Below, piece after piece: positions 9,196 through 22,036 of a DNA stretch of 64,000 nucleotides. The DNA is from Pteria penguin (Eukaryota > Mollusca > Bivalvia > Pterioida > Pteriidae), in the NCBI GenBank assembly GCA_035048485.1, contig CM068586.1, forward strand, positions 30,687,349 through 30,751,348. Direction: 5' to 3'. Under the pieces are notes generated by a model. That model was given only the letters and a program-made list of their open reading frames with translations. It did no database searches and had not been told where the DNA came from. How positions within the stretch are numbered: position 1 is the stretch's first letter; every line of letters begins with the position of its first letter. The position numbers and the translations under genes were made by a program.

Positions 9196-11039
9196 TCATT
9201 ATCTCTAATCAGTCTTTCATCAGAGTTTTCTCTGTACTTCTCTTCTAGCCGCTTAGTTTACAGATGCTGTCAAAATAAGTGTGGGGAAATTTTATCTAAC
9301 TGATTTCCTGAACCGAATCTTAAATGGATTCTTTTCAGGGGTTCTGTCGTCCCTAAAATGAAAAGAATTTTCTAAAGAAAGATGTCATTAAATACAGAGT
9401 CACTCATCCACATTAATATACTAATTGACTCTGTGAGAGTGTGTTTAATTTTTCGAACATAGAGGCAGATTCACCATTTGAGCAGCATTTAAGCAGATTG
9501 CAGTCTATTCATATCAATTTCCCCTTTCAAAAATAGCTGTCAGTGTGGAGAGTCACAACTCATTATACATGTTACATTTTCTACAATACAACTGTGTATA
9601 TGGTTAATAAAATTACAGTTATGGATCAGAAAAAGAGTAGACTGGCATGATCGAGAAGATATCATGTAGAATGTATTTTGAAGAAGTCATAGGTTCATCC
9701 CCAGCTGAACTTATTTTCATGGTGCAGATTCACCTCTTCTGACCCAATTTTGAGGATATCTAAACGGTATCTGTGTGTTACGACTCATAGCCATATGTCT
9801 GAAGTATAATCACTAAATCTACCATCATTAGGCATTAAAGAGTAAATCTATGACTTACTTCAGATATATATTAAATGAGGAAGAGGTGGATGAGCATCTC
9901 TTACCTCCATTCCCCTTTTCCACGATTAACCTTTCGGATATGTCGTACAATACTTAAAGTACAGTTTTAATGTTAGATGTAAAGATTTATTTGTTACCAA
10001 TGTAAGACAGTGTGACCCTCATATTAGTCATTTGAATACTTTTGCTACATGTCTTTTGTCGGGCACTCCTTTCCCTTCAGAGACGTCCACACAGACTGCA
10101 TTGTGTTGTTTGTGATGGCTTCTTTTTCACTGTAACAACCAATACAAGCTGCAAATAATATCAGAAAAATAGTTTTAACAACTCGTCTATTATAAAAAGC
10201 AGTGGTGAGACGAGTGCCGAACATTATTCATGTTGTTGTTTTGCAAACATAGCCTAAAAGCCTATGAACATGAATTCATATACTTTTTCGTCCACCTGTT
10301 TTGATTAACTTAAAGGAGTGTCTTTTGTTCAGTAGTTCAGTTAATGTATTAATCTAGAAATCCTCTATATCTGGTGATTGAAACGGTTGTTTCAAACATT
10401 TTTAGTAATAAGAAGAATTTGCCATTACCGTTTTTCAAGATACCAAAGGATATATGAGCCTCCATCCTAGCGTAAAATTTTATTTAGTGCCCCATAGGTG
10501 TTAAGGAAGAGCATATTAGACATAAACTAAGCATTATATTTGACCTGTATAGTCAGCCGAGTATCGCTGTGTACCTTCCATTAACAGATCAATGTGATTG
10601 GCAGTATGAAATAGTAGCCTTGAAAGACAAATTGAAAAATTATCTTCTGTAAAACAAGTAAATGTTGGTTTTTATATATCAGTATTGATAACGTAAATGT
10701 TAACAACTAACACGGTATAATCATTTTAAGACCTTATATTCATGTATTACTTCATTATATCATATGCATTCATGTTAAAAATGCTGCTAAAACATTTCTC
10801 TGTGCTAAATCATTTTGTTGTCCCACTTGCTTTTTCATTTTTTTTTTGTTGTTGTTGTTGTTGTATCTGAACTTGAGGTAGGGTCATGAGCCTCCTACCA
10901 TCTATAGATTGAAACTAGCGTAGAACAAAGATATCACTTGGCGATCAAACGGAAGAGACCTGTTGGGTCTTGTTCATTTTACTCTGTATTTTTGATCTTG
11001 TTTATTATTATTATTATTATTTTCTTTTTATTTACTGAA
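9196..11039. other. stretch without recognisable genes
   Basis: AT-rich sequence with a short (TTG)n run near 10846-10863. I see no RT, SINE or receptor exon. If the receptor extends upstream, this is probably intron. Confidence 0.5.
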
Positions 11040-11240
11040 TTACCTGAGGATTTCTATTCACAACATGGAGGGCTAATGATAAATTCTTAGAACGTTTGTC
11101 CCTTTGATTATCCTGACTTTTCTTTTCTTGGTTTATGGAGAAATGTATCCATAACTATATCATTTGAGTGTCTGTTAAGTTTCCCGTCGTAAGTCTTCCG
11201 CAATTGCATTATAATGCAAAATACGAAAGTTATTGGTGTC
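11040..11240 (+). repeat. diverged PLE-B 3' tail remnant
   Basis: ACATGGAGGGCTAATGATAA, then a GTCCCTTTGATTATCCTGAC stretch and CAATTGCATTATAATGC, follow the order of the PLE-B tail at 1870-2040 with many substitutions. This is an old copy. Confidence 0.5.
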
Positions 11241-11262
11241 AAGTGAATAAAGCACTAACAAC

Positions 11263-11310
11263 AATGGAGTAAGCGTCTCCTGAACTATTAGCCACACCCG
11301 CCACGGATGC
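11263..11310 (-). repeat. isolated PLE-A 3' module
   Basis: GGAGTAAGCGTCTCCTG followed by CCACACCCGCCA is the reverse complement of the GGGTG...CAGGAGACGCTTACTCC module found at PLE-A 3' ends. No adjacent RT remnant is visible, so it is either a very short 5'-truncated insertion or an old relic. Confidence 0.6.
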
Positions 11311-11812
11311 CCTTACATACAGAAGACAAAATGTAACCCAGGACTGTGTATATAAACGAATGAACCAACACTGTGTAGAAAGTGTCATTGCGACATAATA
11401 TCAGGAAAAAAGTACAATAACACTTAAGTAAATGCCTCCACGGAAATTATTTTTACAAGCCTCGCATTGCAAAGATAGTTAGTGTGACATTAATGCAAAA
11501 TACGAACGTAACTGGTATCAAGTGACCATGGCACAATGTACCAAAATGGCCATACACGGACCCCTAAAATTCATATAATGAAATACTTTGTGATGTACTA
11601 TGTGTTCTTAATCTTCTTTGATGAATACATGTCTACGGCACTTTTGTTCCAGTAGCTTAGTCTTATTGGGTTTAAATGAAATCAATAATTGGAATGATCT
11701 TTCATAAAGTTTTATTTCAGGTGGACTTGATAATTATGTTTGTGATGGAAAATATTTTGCTTAATTGTTCATTAATTCTAGTGCTCATGTTACATAATAT
11801 GTTATATTAAAT

Positions 11813-12050
11813 ATAGAACATATATACCTTTTAAATTTGTGCATCAGATGCGCATTTCGACAACATATGTCTCTTCAGTGATGCTCGAGGCCGAATGGTT
11901 GGAATTCTCATATCATATAAATATTTGAAGAGCGGTATATGCAAGTTGGTAATAATAAAGATAGAACATATATACCATTTAATTTTGTGCACAAGATTCG
12001 ACAACTTATGTCTCTTTAGTGATGCTACTTATCGAATGATTGGTAACTGT
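11813..12050 (+). repeat. duplicated dispersed repeat before the receptor exon
   Basis: Two related blocks of about 90 bases begin TAGAACATATATACC at 11813 and 11961. Both continue through TTTGTGCA, CGACAAC and ATGTCTC...AGTGATGC. A related TAGAACATATATAC word occurs near 42455. From memory this block resembles a common bivalve repeat. The second block ends just before the polypyrimidine tract of the receptor exon at 12067. Confidence 0.6.
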
Positions 12051-12066
12051 CTTCACCTTTTTTCAG

Positions 12067-12184
12067 GTAAACTGGTAACATACTTGATGGTTGTGTGCAT
12101 GTGTGTGAATGTGATGACATTGGTAGCTATTGGATTCGACAGATTTTGTGCCATTGTTTTCCCACTCAGATCGAAGTCCTTCAG
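12067..12184 (+). CDS. rhodopsin-class GPCR, TM3 / DRF exon
   Basis: This 118-bp internal exon is bounded by TTTTTTCAG upstream and GTAAGC downstream. It encodes KLVTYLMVVCMCVNVMTLVA (TM3), then IGFDRFCAIVFPLRSKSF. DRF stands where DRY is usual, and the second intracellular loop follows. The exon begins with the last two bases of a codon, GT. A preceding exon ending in T would give TGT, the disulphide cysteine normally found just before this lysine. It ends with AG, which joins the A at 36358 to make arginine, so it splices in frame to the terminal exon. Peptide-receptor type is likely; the ligand cannot be told. TM1-TM2 exons are not in view. Confidence 0.85.
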
Positions 12185-12503
12185 GTAAGCATTATTTGTT
12201 ATACATACTTCAGTTTTTGTCAAAATCTATATATGTATTTATTGCATATTCTGCCCCCCCCCCTAAAAACAAAACAACAACAAAAAAAACCCCTCAAAAA
12301 TACACCCCCCCCCCAAATAACCAAAGACAAAATACACTCACACACATCCTACTACAATGTATTATTAACTGTAGTTTTGATTTTGTGTGCATGTCCTTGG
12401 TGATTTGTGTCATAAAGCTTTGTCATGTCAGGACTCTACGTGCTATGCAAACCTTTTGTAAGGTGTAAGTAATTTAATATACTACTGACTTTGATTTGTG
12501 ACC

Positions 12504-14195
12504 ACTTCACGAAAATTTCATTATTGTTCCTGCTGACAAAGCAGCTAACAATTACACGTTCGTATGTAAGACATATTATATCAAATGTCTTATAGAAGAG
12601 CTTGGTCTTCATTCAAAGCCTGGTAATCAAACTTACACAGTTACAAATTTGTCTCCTTCAGAGGTGTCGGATAATAACAAATCAGTTCTCAGTTCATTCG
12701 GTATTACTACAAATGAATCTGATCTCGAGCTACCATACCTTTTTTGGATTCCAAAAATGCATAAAACTCCATATAAGCATCGATTCATAGCTGGATCTTC
12801 CAAGTGTTCTACCAAGCCGCTTTCCATAATACTCACCAAAATTTAAACATAAATCAAACATGGTCTTCAGAAATACTGCTCTACTGCTTATTCGAGGAAC
12901 GGAACCAATCCGATGTGGATTCTAAAGAATTTCAAGGAACTTCTAGAGCACTTAAAATCTCCTATTTTCAATAATGTCACTAGCATCAAATCTTTTGACT
13001 TTTCGACACTTTATACAACCATTCCTCATCAAAAACTTAGGAAAAGAATAACATCAATTATTCAAAACGCCTTCTTTAACAAATAAAGGAATTCGCAAGT
13101 ATAAGTGTCTCGTAAAGGAGCAGCAAGTATACAGAAAAAGAGATCATCCGAATGTTAGAATTTCTTATAGATTATATTTTTGTGATATTTGTAGGGAATG
13201 TGTTCCAACATATTGTTGGCATTCCGATGGGTACTAATTGCGCGCCTTGTCTGGCCGACATATTTTTTGTACTTTTACGAAGCAGAATTCATACAGTCTT
13301 TGCTCTTTAGAGGCAATAAACAATTAGCATCTCGTTTCGACTTTACATACAGATGCATCGATGACGTTTTGTCGATTACCAACCGTGTATTTATGGATCA
13401 CCTCAATATCATGTATTCAAAGGAACTCGAGATAAAAGATACAACAGAGAGAGTATCTTCTGCTTCATACCTCGATAAACTCCTAAAAAGAAGTGACGAT
13501 AGTTCATTAGTAACCTCTCTCTATGATACATGTGACGATTTTAATTTCATTATTAGCAATTTCCCTTTTCTGGGTAGCAACATACCTTCCTCTCCTTATA
13601 TGGCGTCTTCATTTCACAACTTATACGCTATGCCCGGGCATGCTCTAAATGTGACAATTTCGTCCTGAGAGCGAGATTCCTTGCCACGAAACTACTCCCA
13701 AAAGGATATATTGAGTAACGTTTGAAATTGTCACTGAGGAAGTTCTATGGTGGATATAGGGATCTAGTGCAATTTCAGATTCGTCTTTCTGGAATGTCAA
13801 CCGATATTTTGGGACCTGACTCTACAAAATAACCATATTAACTTGATTTGATGTAATCGGTATATAAATACAGACATTTGTTCACGTGCATTTCCGACAC
13901 CGGAATTTCAGTTAAACAACATTTCTTGCCTTGTTTGGGAAAATTTGACTTCGTGTTCTTGTCTCCTTGATGTGTTCATACATGTATATTTATGTATTTA
14001 CTTCCTCGACTTGAACAGTTATTGCATGACTTTTACGACGGGTGTTGTATGCAACCAGGGGACGTTTACTCCTGCCGGGCACCTGGTCTCACTTCGATTT
14101 TATTAGGGTTCGCATTTGTCGGAATATGACACTATACACGATATTGTCCTTTTATTTCATGGACTATGAGATATGGTTTACCCCTAGGTACTTCG
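12504..14195 (+). pseudogene. PLE-A element, 5'-truncated RT with 3' tail
   Basis: Read with several frame changes, it gives NFIIVPADKAANNYTF, LPYLFWIPKMHKTPYKHRFI, AGSSKCSTKPLS and SIKSFDFSTLYTTIPHQKL (motif A). An in-frame TAA follows near 13083. After a gap and slips, the frame 13198-13668 carries the palm, with CIDDVLSITN where YIDD is expected (Y to C). The thumb end follows, then the tail with the GACGGGTG...CGTTTACTCC module at 14036-14125. The first roughly 300 residues seen in the 49963-52366 copy are missing. Multiple lesions make it inactive. Confidence 0.85.
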
Positions 14196-15111
14196 TTTTT
14201 TACTGCTAATTAGGTTTGTTTCTGAGAAATCTGATACTTTCTCTTGCAGTGTGAGTCCTGAGGCGTCATTGTAAAATTTCCTTTTCTATTTCTTTGGAAA
14301 TAGAGTTCTTTTTAAAGCCGTACATTTAACAGGATAATTCAAGGAAATATGTCATTAAATCCAACATTACTGTTATAGATCCTTTGTTACCATACTCTCC
14401 ATGTGTACGTGTAATACTCGTCTCCCAATTTATTTCATTTCATTCTTACAAAAACACAAAAAGAATTTTCACTTCGACCACGACTTGGAGATGGCATACA
14501 CAGAACCACAAGTCCTTACGTTGCGCGAATTTACTTTTCTAATGTACGGATTGGCCTCCAGGAGTCAGTAAGTACATTCAGGCATCAATTGGAGCTAATG
14601 TTCAGTGTATTTAAACATGAAATAATCGGAGGGCAATGAGAAAAAACTAACTCCCGTCTGTCATGAAAATGTAGTGCTATTTTGCAAATTTTCAGGTTCA
14701 TATGTGCTCTGAATTTGAACACGTTTGTCAAAGCAATTGTCGGTCCAAATACGTCTGTTGATAATTCAGAAGTTTGTTCATTATTATTATCATTCTTTTT
14801 TATTATTATTTTCTTTTTTCAATATTTGATTATCAATAAATTTGATTTAGTTAAAGTACATTTTATTTCGTTCTGGAAGATATCTTCCATTATCAGAGAG
14901 GTTGTATAAATGTAACATGAATAAAAATATTGGTCTTCTCAGGAATTTTTAAAACAGGGACAATTCTGTATTTAAGGTTTTAACTGTTGTATTTTTTTTT
15001 TTCTTTCTTTCTACCTGTCTTCCTATAAGATCATGTTGGCTGTTAAAGAGCTCTACACAAATTTTGATCTTCTACATTTTGCGTTTCTACATTACTGAGT
15101 AAAAAGTATTT
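14196..15111. other. intronic stretch without recognised features
   Basis: AT-rich. The open frame near 14682-14909 has no recognisable motif. Confidence 0.5.
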
Positions 15112-16821
15112 TTGGTATACTCTAGTGAATTCCACAATGAAAAAACATCGTAAATGTTCACCATGGTATACTCCAGTGAGTGCAACAGTTACAAAATATC
15201 GTAAATGTTCTACACGATATACTCTAGTGAGTGCCACAGTGACAAAACATCGTAAATGTTCATCATGGTACACTTAAGTGAATTCCACAGTGATAAAAAG
15301 TCGTAAATATTCCCCATGGTATACCCTAGTGAGTACCACAGTGACAAAACGTCGATAATGTTCGCCATGGAATACTGAAGTGAGTGCCACAGTGATAAAT
15401 CATCGTAAATGTGCAGCATGGTATATCGAAGAGAGTGCTACAGTGACAAAACAAAGTAAATGTGCAGCATGGTATAAGGAAGTGAGTGCAACATTGAAAA
15501 ATACATCGTTAATGTTCACCATGTATACTCTAGTGAGTGTCACAGTGACATAACATCGTAAGTGTTCACTATGATATACTCTAATGAGTGCTACAATGAT
15601 ATGACAACGTTAATGTTCACCATAGTACACTCTAGTGAGTACCACAGTGATATAAAATAGTTAATGTTCACCATGGTACACTCTAGTGAGTGCCCCAGTG
15701 ATATAGCAAAGTCAGTGTTTACCATGCTAAGATGCAATGAGTACCACTGTGACGTCACATGCTGTATGCTGTGATAAGTACAACAGTGACGCAGTATAGT
15801 CAATATTTCCTTCGATTCGATGTGTCCTGAGTGTAACAGTGACTACATTGTTCATGTTTACCATGGTATGCTGTAGTGAGAGCAACACAGACATAGCACA
15901 GTGAATATTCACCATGGACCACCATGGTAATTGAAATATAGCCTACATGTAGTTGATATCCAGTGAGTGGCAAATCGACATAGCACTGTTCATTTTCACC
16001 ATTGTACGTTGTAGTGAAAACAACATGCACTGTAAATGTTCACCATGGTATACGATGATGAGTGCAACAGCGGCATAGCACTGTTAATATTCACTTTAGT
16101 ACATTGTATTGAGAGCAATATAGAGACAATACTGTATATGTTCACCATGGTACACGGTAGTGAGTACAACAGTGACATAGAACAGTTAATATTTACCCTG
16201 TCACACTGTATTAATAGCCACAGTGACATAGCATCGTTACTGTTCACCACAATAGTGGGTGCAAAGGTGGCATAGTAAGTTAATGGAACACTGTATTGAG
16301 TGCTACTATGACACATCACAGTATATGTTACCCTCTGTACGCTGTGGTGAATGCAAAAATGACAAAGTACTGTTAATGTCCCCCGCGGTACGCTGCAGTG
16401 AGAGCCACAATGACAGTGCAATAAATGTTACACGCGGTACGTTGTAGTCAGTGCCACAAAGACATAGCACAGTCAATGTTCCCCGCGGTACACTGTAGTG
16501 AGTGTCACAATTACAGTACAGTTAATTTTTTACGCAGTACGTGGTAGTGAGTGCCACAAAGGCACTGCACAGTCAACGTTCCCCGCGGTACACTGTAGTG
16601 AGTGTCACAAAGACATAGCACAGTCAATGTTCCCCGCGGTACACTGTAGTGAGTGTCACAATGACAGTACAGTTCATGTTTCCCGCAGTACGTTGTAGTG
16701 GATGCCACAAAGGCACTGCACAGTCAGTGATCCGCGTGGTACGTTGCAGTGAGTGCTACAACATAGTATAGCCAATGGTCCACGTGGTACGCTGTAGTGA
16801 GTCATATGATGATATAGCATC
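15112..16821. repeat. about 51-bp minisatellite, roughly 33 units
   Basis: Each unit has the form TGTTCACCATGGTACACT, a TAGTGAGTGCCACAGTGACA part, then TAGCA or AACATCGTAA. Successive NcoI-like CCATGG centres in the left half lie about 50-52 bases apart. In the right part (after about 16376) the centre is mostly CCGCGG, with TACGC and CACAAAGACATAGCACAG variants, so the array has at least two unit types. Long open frames on both strands here are artefacts of the repeat. Confidence 0.9.
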
Positions 16822-18145
16822 AATTTCTGTCTTTCAAAATATTGAATTCATTGCATATAAATATCAAAACTAATGATATGGGCTATACCTGAAGAGCATA
16901 GACCGTATTTTCATAAGAATTAAAAAATGTTATTAACTTTATTTTTCAGGCCGTTTCGTGTTTCAGTTGAAATGTAAATCATTTTACTTAATTCTTCAGG
17001 CGCAGGTCAATTATGGTACATGTTTGTAACGAGTGCCTCGTTGAATTCAATTTCGTAATTATGTGTATTGACGAATTTACATATTTCGGAAAATAAAATT
17101 TCAGTAATTTAAAGACCAAACCGATTATAACGTTACACACATATTCATTTATTGTAATACGTGAATTTCATTTTTTCAGTTTTACTGGTCGAGGAGCAGT
17201 CTTGGTTTCATGATAATCCGTTATTCGTAAACGAAACCTTGTTATACAGAAAATGTAAATAAAAAATATATACATAAAAATGTGTGAATAATCTGAATCA
17301 TGCTTGCGTATGATAAATCTATGTTTTACGTAAAGAGATACTGCATATCGTGTCAATCAGCCTTATGTAACCTGTCATTCCTCCCTTAATTATGGATATG
17401 CATATATAAGTATGTTATAATCAGTAGTCAAGCACTATGCCAGCAAACATTAATTCATGGATCGGTATAATAAGAATGTTATAATCAGTAGTCAGGCACT
17501 ATGCCAGCAAACATTAATTCATCGATCGGTATAATAAGAATGTTATAATCAGTAGTCAAGCACTATGCCAGCAAACATTAATTCATCGATCGGTATAATA
17601 ATCCGATGATTTAGCTTCCCTACAGCAGCAAGTTTCAGCTAATTTGTTCTAGATGAAACAAGCACCTTATACGGAAAATGGAAACTAGTTCTTCCTTCCA
17701 TCTAAGATTTTAAGACAAATAAAACTAGTTCAATCAGTTCCACTTTGTGTTTCTTATACTGCATTGGGTAATGTCTAATGTACATGTAGCTGCTTTTCCC
17801 AATGTCAATTATACGGAACTAAAAACTACACGTTCGTTCTGTTTAAGGTAAACATAACCAAGTTTTACAAAAAAAGAAATAGGATATCTGACAGTTAAAT
17901 GAGCAAAATCACCACAAACACCCAAAGCATACAAAACAAAAATGCATGTCATAAACATTCGATTGAAATAAAGTTGTAATACCGACTTACGGAGGTCAGT
18001 TAAAGGTCACTCTGTTGGTGAGCACAATGGTTTACCTTCTCGATCACCATAAATGCAGCAGAATCGAAGAACACAGGTTTCCAATGATACAAAGGTTACT
18101 AAAGTTAAAGGCCTTAAAATATACAAATCTTGTTATGGTTACATA
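16822..18145. other. intronic stretch with one short tandem repeat
   Basis: Besides 17410-17603, only a faint PLE-B-tail-like stretch (AATACCGACTTACGGAGGTC near 17980, minus strand) was noticed. No genes were recognised. Confidence 0.45.
17410..17603 (+). repeat. 64-bp tandem repeat, three units
   Basis: ATGTTATAATCAGTAGTCA recurs at 17412, 17476 and 17540. The units differ by only a few substitutions, so the array is recent. Confidence 0.9.
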
Positions 18146-19458
18146 TAAATATAAAAATATCGTGAAATTAAATCTGGCTTTCATAGGTATTGCGAAACAG
18201 TATATTCCAGAAGTGGAATTAATCAAATGTAGATTCTTAAAAATTCTAAAGAGTTGTTAGAACATCTAAAATCAAAAAGTTTTACTAAAATTCACTCCAT
18301 CAAGTCTTTTGACTTTTCGACTCTTAACACAACGATCCCTCATCAGAAATTAAAAGACAGATTAGCGGAAATTATTCAAAATGCATTTACTAGTAAAAAC
18401 AGAAGCCGCAACTTCAAATATATAGTAATAGGCCACGATTCCAAAAATAAATACAATGAAACAGCTGTCATCCAGATGTTGAACTTTCTTATCGATAACA
18501 TTTTTGTGGTGTTTGGAGGTAAAGTTTTTCAACAAATTGTCGGCATTCCAATGGGCACTAACTGTGCTGACATATTCCTTTACTCATACGAAGCTGAATT
18601 CATTCAGTCTGCTTTTGCAAGGAAAAACAAAGTTGGCTCTTGGCTTCAATTTTACTTACAGATATATAGATGACTTGCTTTCAATTAATAATCCTTCATT
18701 CGCGGATTACCTTAGCATCATCTATCCAAGTGAACTGGAGGTCAAAGAAATCACAGAAAGTAGTAATTCTACTTCGTATTTAGATATTATGTTGTCTTTC
18801 GATATTAATGGCCAATTGAACACCCCACTATATGACAAACGTGACGATTTCAATTTCGCTATCACAAACTTTCCTTTCATAAGTAGCAACATTCCATCAT
18901 CGCCCGCATACGGCGTATTCATATCTCAGTTAATACGTTATTCCAGAGCATGTTCAAATTACAATGACTTTGTTCTGAGGGCTAGGCGACTTTTAGTTAA
19001 GCTGTTCAACCAGGGTTATATATGTGCTAGACTAGCAACGTTACTGAGGAAGTTCTACGGTCGTTACGAGACTCTTTTTACTCCATATGATATATCGTTA
19101 TCCAGACTTTTAAATGATATTCTGAACTGAGACCGATTCCGATCATTTTACACAGATTCAACACCTTCTATACTAGAAGGTTACCTATTTGACTTCTCCA
19201 TATATAAATACATATGGAATTTACACGATTTGACTCTTTCTACTGGGTATATGTGACGGGTGTTGCTAGAAAGCAGGAGATGCTCACTCTCCCCGGTCGC
19301 CTGATCTCACTCCATCACAGGGGTTCACATATGCTCTTCAAGTAGACATTTTTTGTTATTTTCCATTTGTTTTTCATTTTCACTGATAATGTTTGTCCTC
19401 TGGTTTCATGATTTTTAGACTTATGGTTTGGATTTATCCATCATCTTTACATTAACAT
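18146..19458 (+). pseudogene. PLE-A1 element, 5'-truncated copy
   Basis: It is closely related to the 49959-52688 element. Motif A reads SIKSFDFSTLNTTIPHQKL. The GIPMGTNCADIFLYSYEAEF region lacks four residues (APLL plus neighbours), and a nine-residue stretch before SKNKYNETA is also gone. Both are in-frame deletions between short direct repeats. A frame slip near 18610 separates 18254-18673 from 18504-19130, which holds FTYRYIDDLLSINNPSF with YIDD intact and the normal thumb end to a TGA. The 3' tail with the module (19256-19340) ends at about 19458 with CATCATCTTTACA. Confidence 0.88.
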
Positions 19459-20997
19459 GATCCAAACAAGGTTTAGGATCTACTTTCCTCTAAAAAGGTC
19501 CCCTCAGCAGAGTTATTAAAGTACAGAGGAAAACTCAACATGGACTGTAGAGGGACGTAGTTGAAGAATCATGGTCTTTATAATGTTTACAGTTTCGTTT
19601 AAATAAATAAATTATTGAAAACATTAAAAAGAAACATAAAAAGCCTCTAAATTCCGTAATTGTCATATGGGTTTTGTCGAATCTAAATATTCCAGTTCCC
19701 TGTAAAGCACTTATTTTATCTATGTCTGCTCTTCAAATATTTATCAGGAAACATTCGTGAACCTGCCTAGCCACCATGTGATTTGTAAGGAACCTAGAGC
19801 TGTATCACAGTTCCGTATGAGTAACTCACAACAAAATCCAATATGTTGCTAAGAAAAAATCCTGTTCCGTTGAGAAAGCATAGAGATATCTGACTCAGTC
19901 GTATAACAAAAATCATCAGAAAAGCAAACAATAAAGACACCACAAAAACAATCGTAATGCAGTGGAGGCACATACTTGGGTCAATCAATTGAAATAACGA
20001 TTGTTACTTAATTGGTGTTGTTAACCGGTTTACGCGCCCACCGTCCCAATCACCACAACGGTAAAAAAATCAAGGGACATATGAAAGGTTGCATATCGAT
20101 CAGAGACCAACAGACTATCCAATTTGTGAGGTCTTATACATGCACAGAAAAGACGTATAAGGCAAAAATACTGTTTGAAATATAGAAGTGATGTCAAATT
20201 GACCCTATCGTGCTCTGTTTCTCTTCTGAAACGAAGGTCCTTGTTACATCGGAGTAAAATGCGTAAAGGGGTCCAGTGGAAGACTTATTGAGAACTGCGA
20301 TTTTAACCGCTCAATCCGTCGATTCTTACACGTAACTGGTGTCTGCAATCCAACCAGAACCAATTCCAATTCTACACTAAAGTGGGAACATGCTATTGAT
20401 ACCCGGTAAGTTTGTTCTTATTAAACGGAACTCGGAACCAGTTGCCAGCCTTTCAGACCCGTGTTTCCAATATGAAACAGTGGTGTAGGTCGAAATTACG
20501 TTTGAAAGAATATAAAAATAGGCATAAACAAACAAATAATGGAATCCTAGAATCAAAACGGTTTTATTTTTCATTATTATATTTGCTTGTAGTTGGTGCT
20601 ACATTTATAAACCAATATCACATTCAACAAAGAGGTCCAGATTGCTCTATATTGTTCACTTGGACCAGGATTAAGTGAAAAAGCACCACTACATTGTTAT
20701 ATTAGGTTGTACAATTAGGTATTACTTAAATGTGTATTAGTTCTTAAGAATTTTAACTCGTAGTTCACTCATTAAAGTTAGCCGATTTCACCCTTAATAT
20801 ATTCCGTATCTGTAACTTTCATAATTTTCACAAATGCAACTAGATAATTCGTTTTTTTAATAAAATCATTTTGCACTTAGGGCGTTGATGACTTTAATGA
20901 TGTCATTGCATCATACTACTCATTTTTAGTTATGCCACAGTTCTACCATGATGTATTGCATGTATTAATCTTGTAGCTGCTAATAGACCACACTATA
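19459..20997. other. intronic stretch, mostly unassigned
   Basis: Only the PLE-B tail relic at 20012-20110 was recognised. Small open frames here have no motif. Confidence 0.45.
20012..20110 (-). repeat. degenerate PLE-B 3' tail fragment
   Basis: GTTGTTAACCGGTTTACGCG, then CCCACCGTCCCAATCACC, then AATCAAGGGACATAT parallels the reverse-strand PLE-B tail at 28160-28235 (GTGGTTAACCGGTTTACGGG and onward). Confidence 0.65.
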
Positions 20998-21150
20998 CAG
21001 TAAAAACGGACGACATCTTTCACGGTAGACGTTGCACGTAAATGATTCCTCACTGTTCTGAATTGTTAGATGTTTGTGTATTGCATTACGGAAATGCTGT
21101 CACTATATACAAGCAATAATTTCAGTGAGACGTGAAACAAGAATCACACA
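20998..21150 (+). repeat. degenerate SINE body
   Basis: CAGTAAAAAC, CACGGTAGACGTTGCACGTA, ATTCCTCACTG and AAATGCTGTCACTATATAC follow the body of the SINE at 33811-34091 with heavy divergence. The tRNA-like head is missing. Confidence 0.65.
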
Positions 21151-22036
21151 AATACCTCCATTAAAGCGATGTTATATATCTACTATATACTTCATTTATA
21201 TCGTTAATAATATAGAAAAAGACACGCAAGATTATCTTAAAAAATAACGATAATTTGTAAATAACAGTAAAATTGCAATAATAACTAAAAGTGCAAAGAA
21301 TTATTAACACATCACATTGTTTGTTTGATTTTCGTGTCTAGGAAAATCGGGACTGAAAATATTTCTTATCTAAAAACATTTTCATTAATATAAATTGGTA
21401 AATCATTGCCAAAGGATTTCTTTAAATCTAGTCTGTAGTTTCAATCAATGGTTTATAATTAAGGGAATGAATAAGAATTTACATGAAATAATTACAAGGT
21501 GACCAGAACAACAACAACACGTCCTTGATAACATCTGCAAGTCTTCCCAATCTATTATGGCTCATAGGTATATATTGATAATACACTGGAGAAAGTGACA
21601 TTACACAACGTTTTCGGTTGCCACCATTCGCACACACTTTGTTTTTAATATATATATGACAGAATATTGGGAAATGCAACATCTTTAAATACCAGCGCCA
21701 TTGTTTTCATTATTCACATCGGGATAATCACGCGACCACCGCTTGAGAAAGGTGTTGCATACCTTTTAAAGTTGATGGTAGTAGATTAACATCCAGCATT
21801 GGCCGTTTAAGTTCAATAGCTATCGCAAATGGTAATACTTGGATTATTAATTTACCTGACTCTAACAATTATCAAACTAAAAAATACAGTTATACTAGAT
21901 CGTAATCCGTTGACAAAGGGAAAAAGTAAAGAACTAATCATGTCTTAAGCAGGTACACATCATCTGACACGTGTGTAGTTCATGTCAGAAAATAATATGT
22001 ATCATTAATGATACTGTCATAGGTAGAATAAACATC
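21151..22036. other. no recognised features
   Basis: AT-rich intronic sequence. The small frame at 21479-21682 has no motif. Confidence 0.45.

Noticed and set aside
15996..16421. Long open frame inside the minisatellite as a gene
   Set aside because: Open frames occur on both strands because the repeat unit lacks stops; no methionine context or domain.
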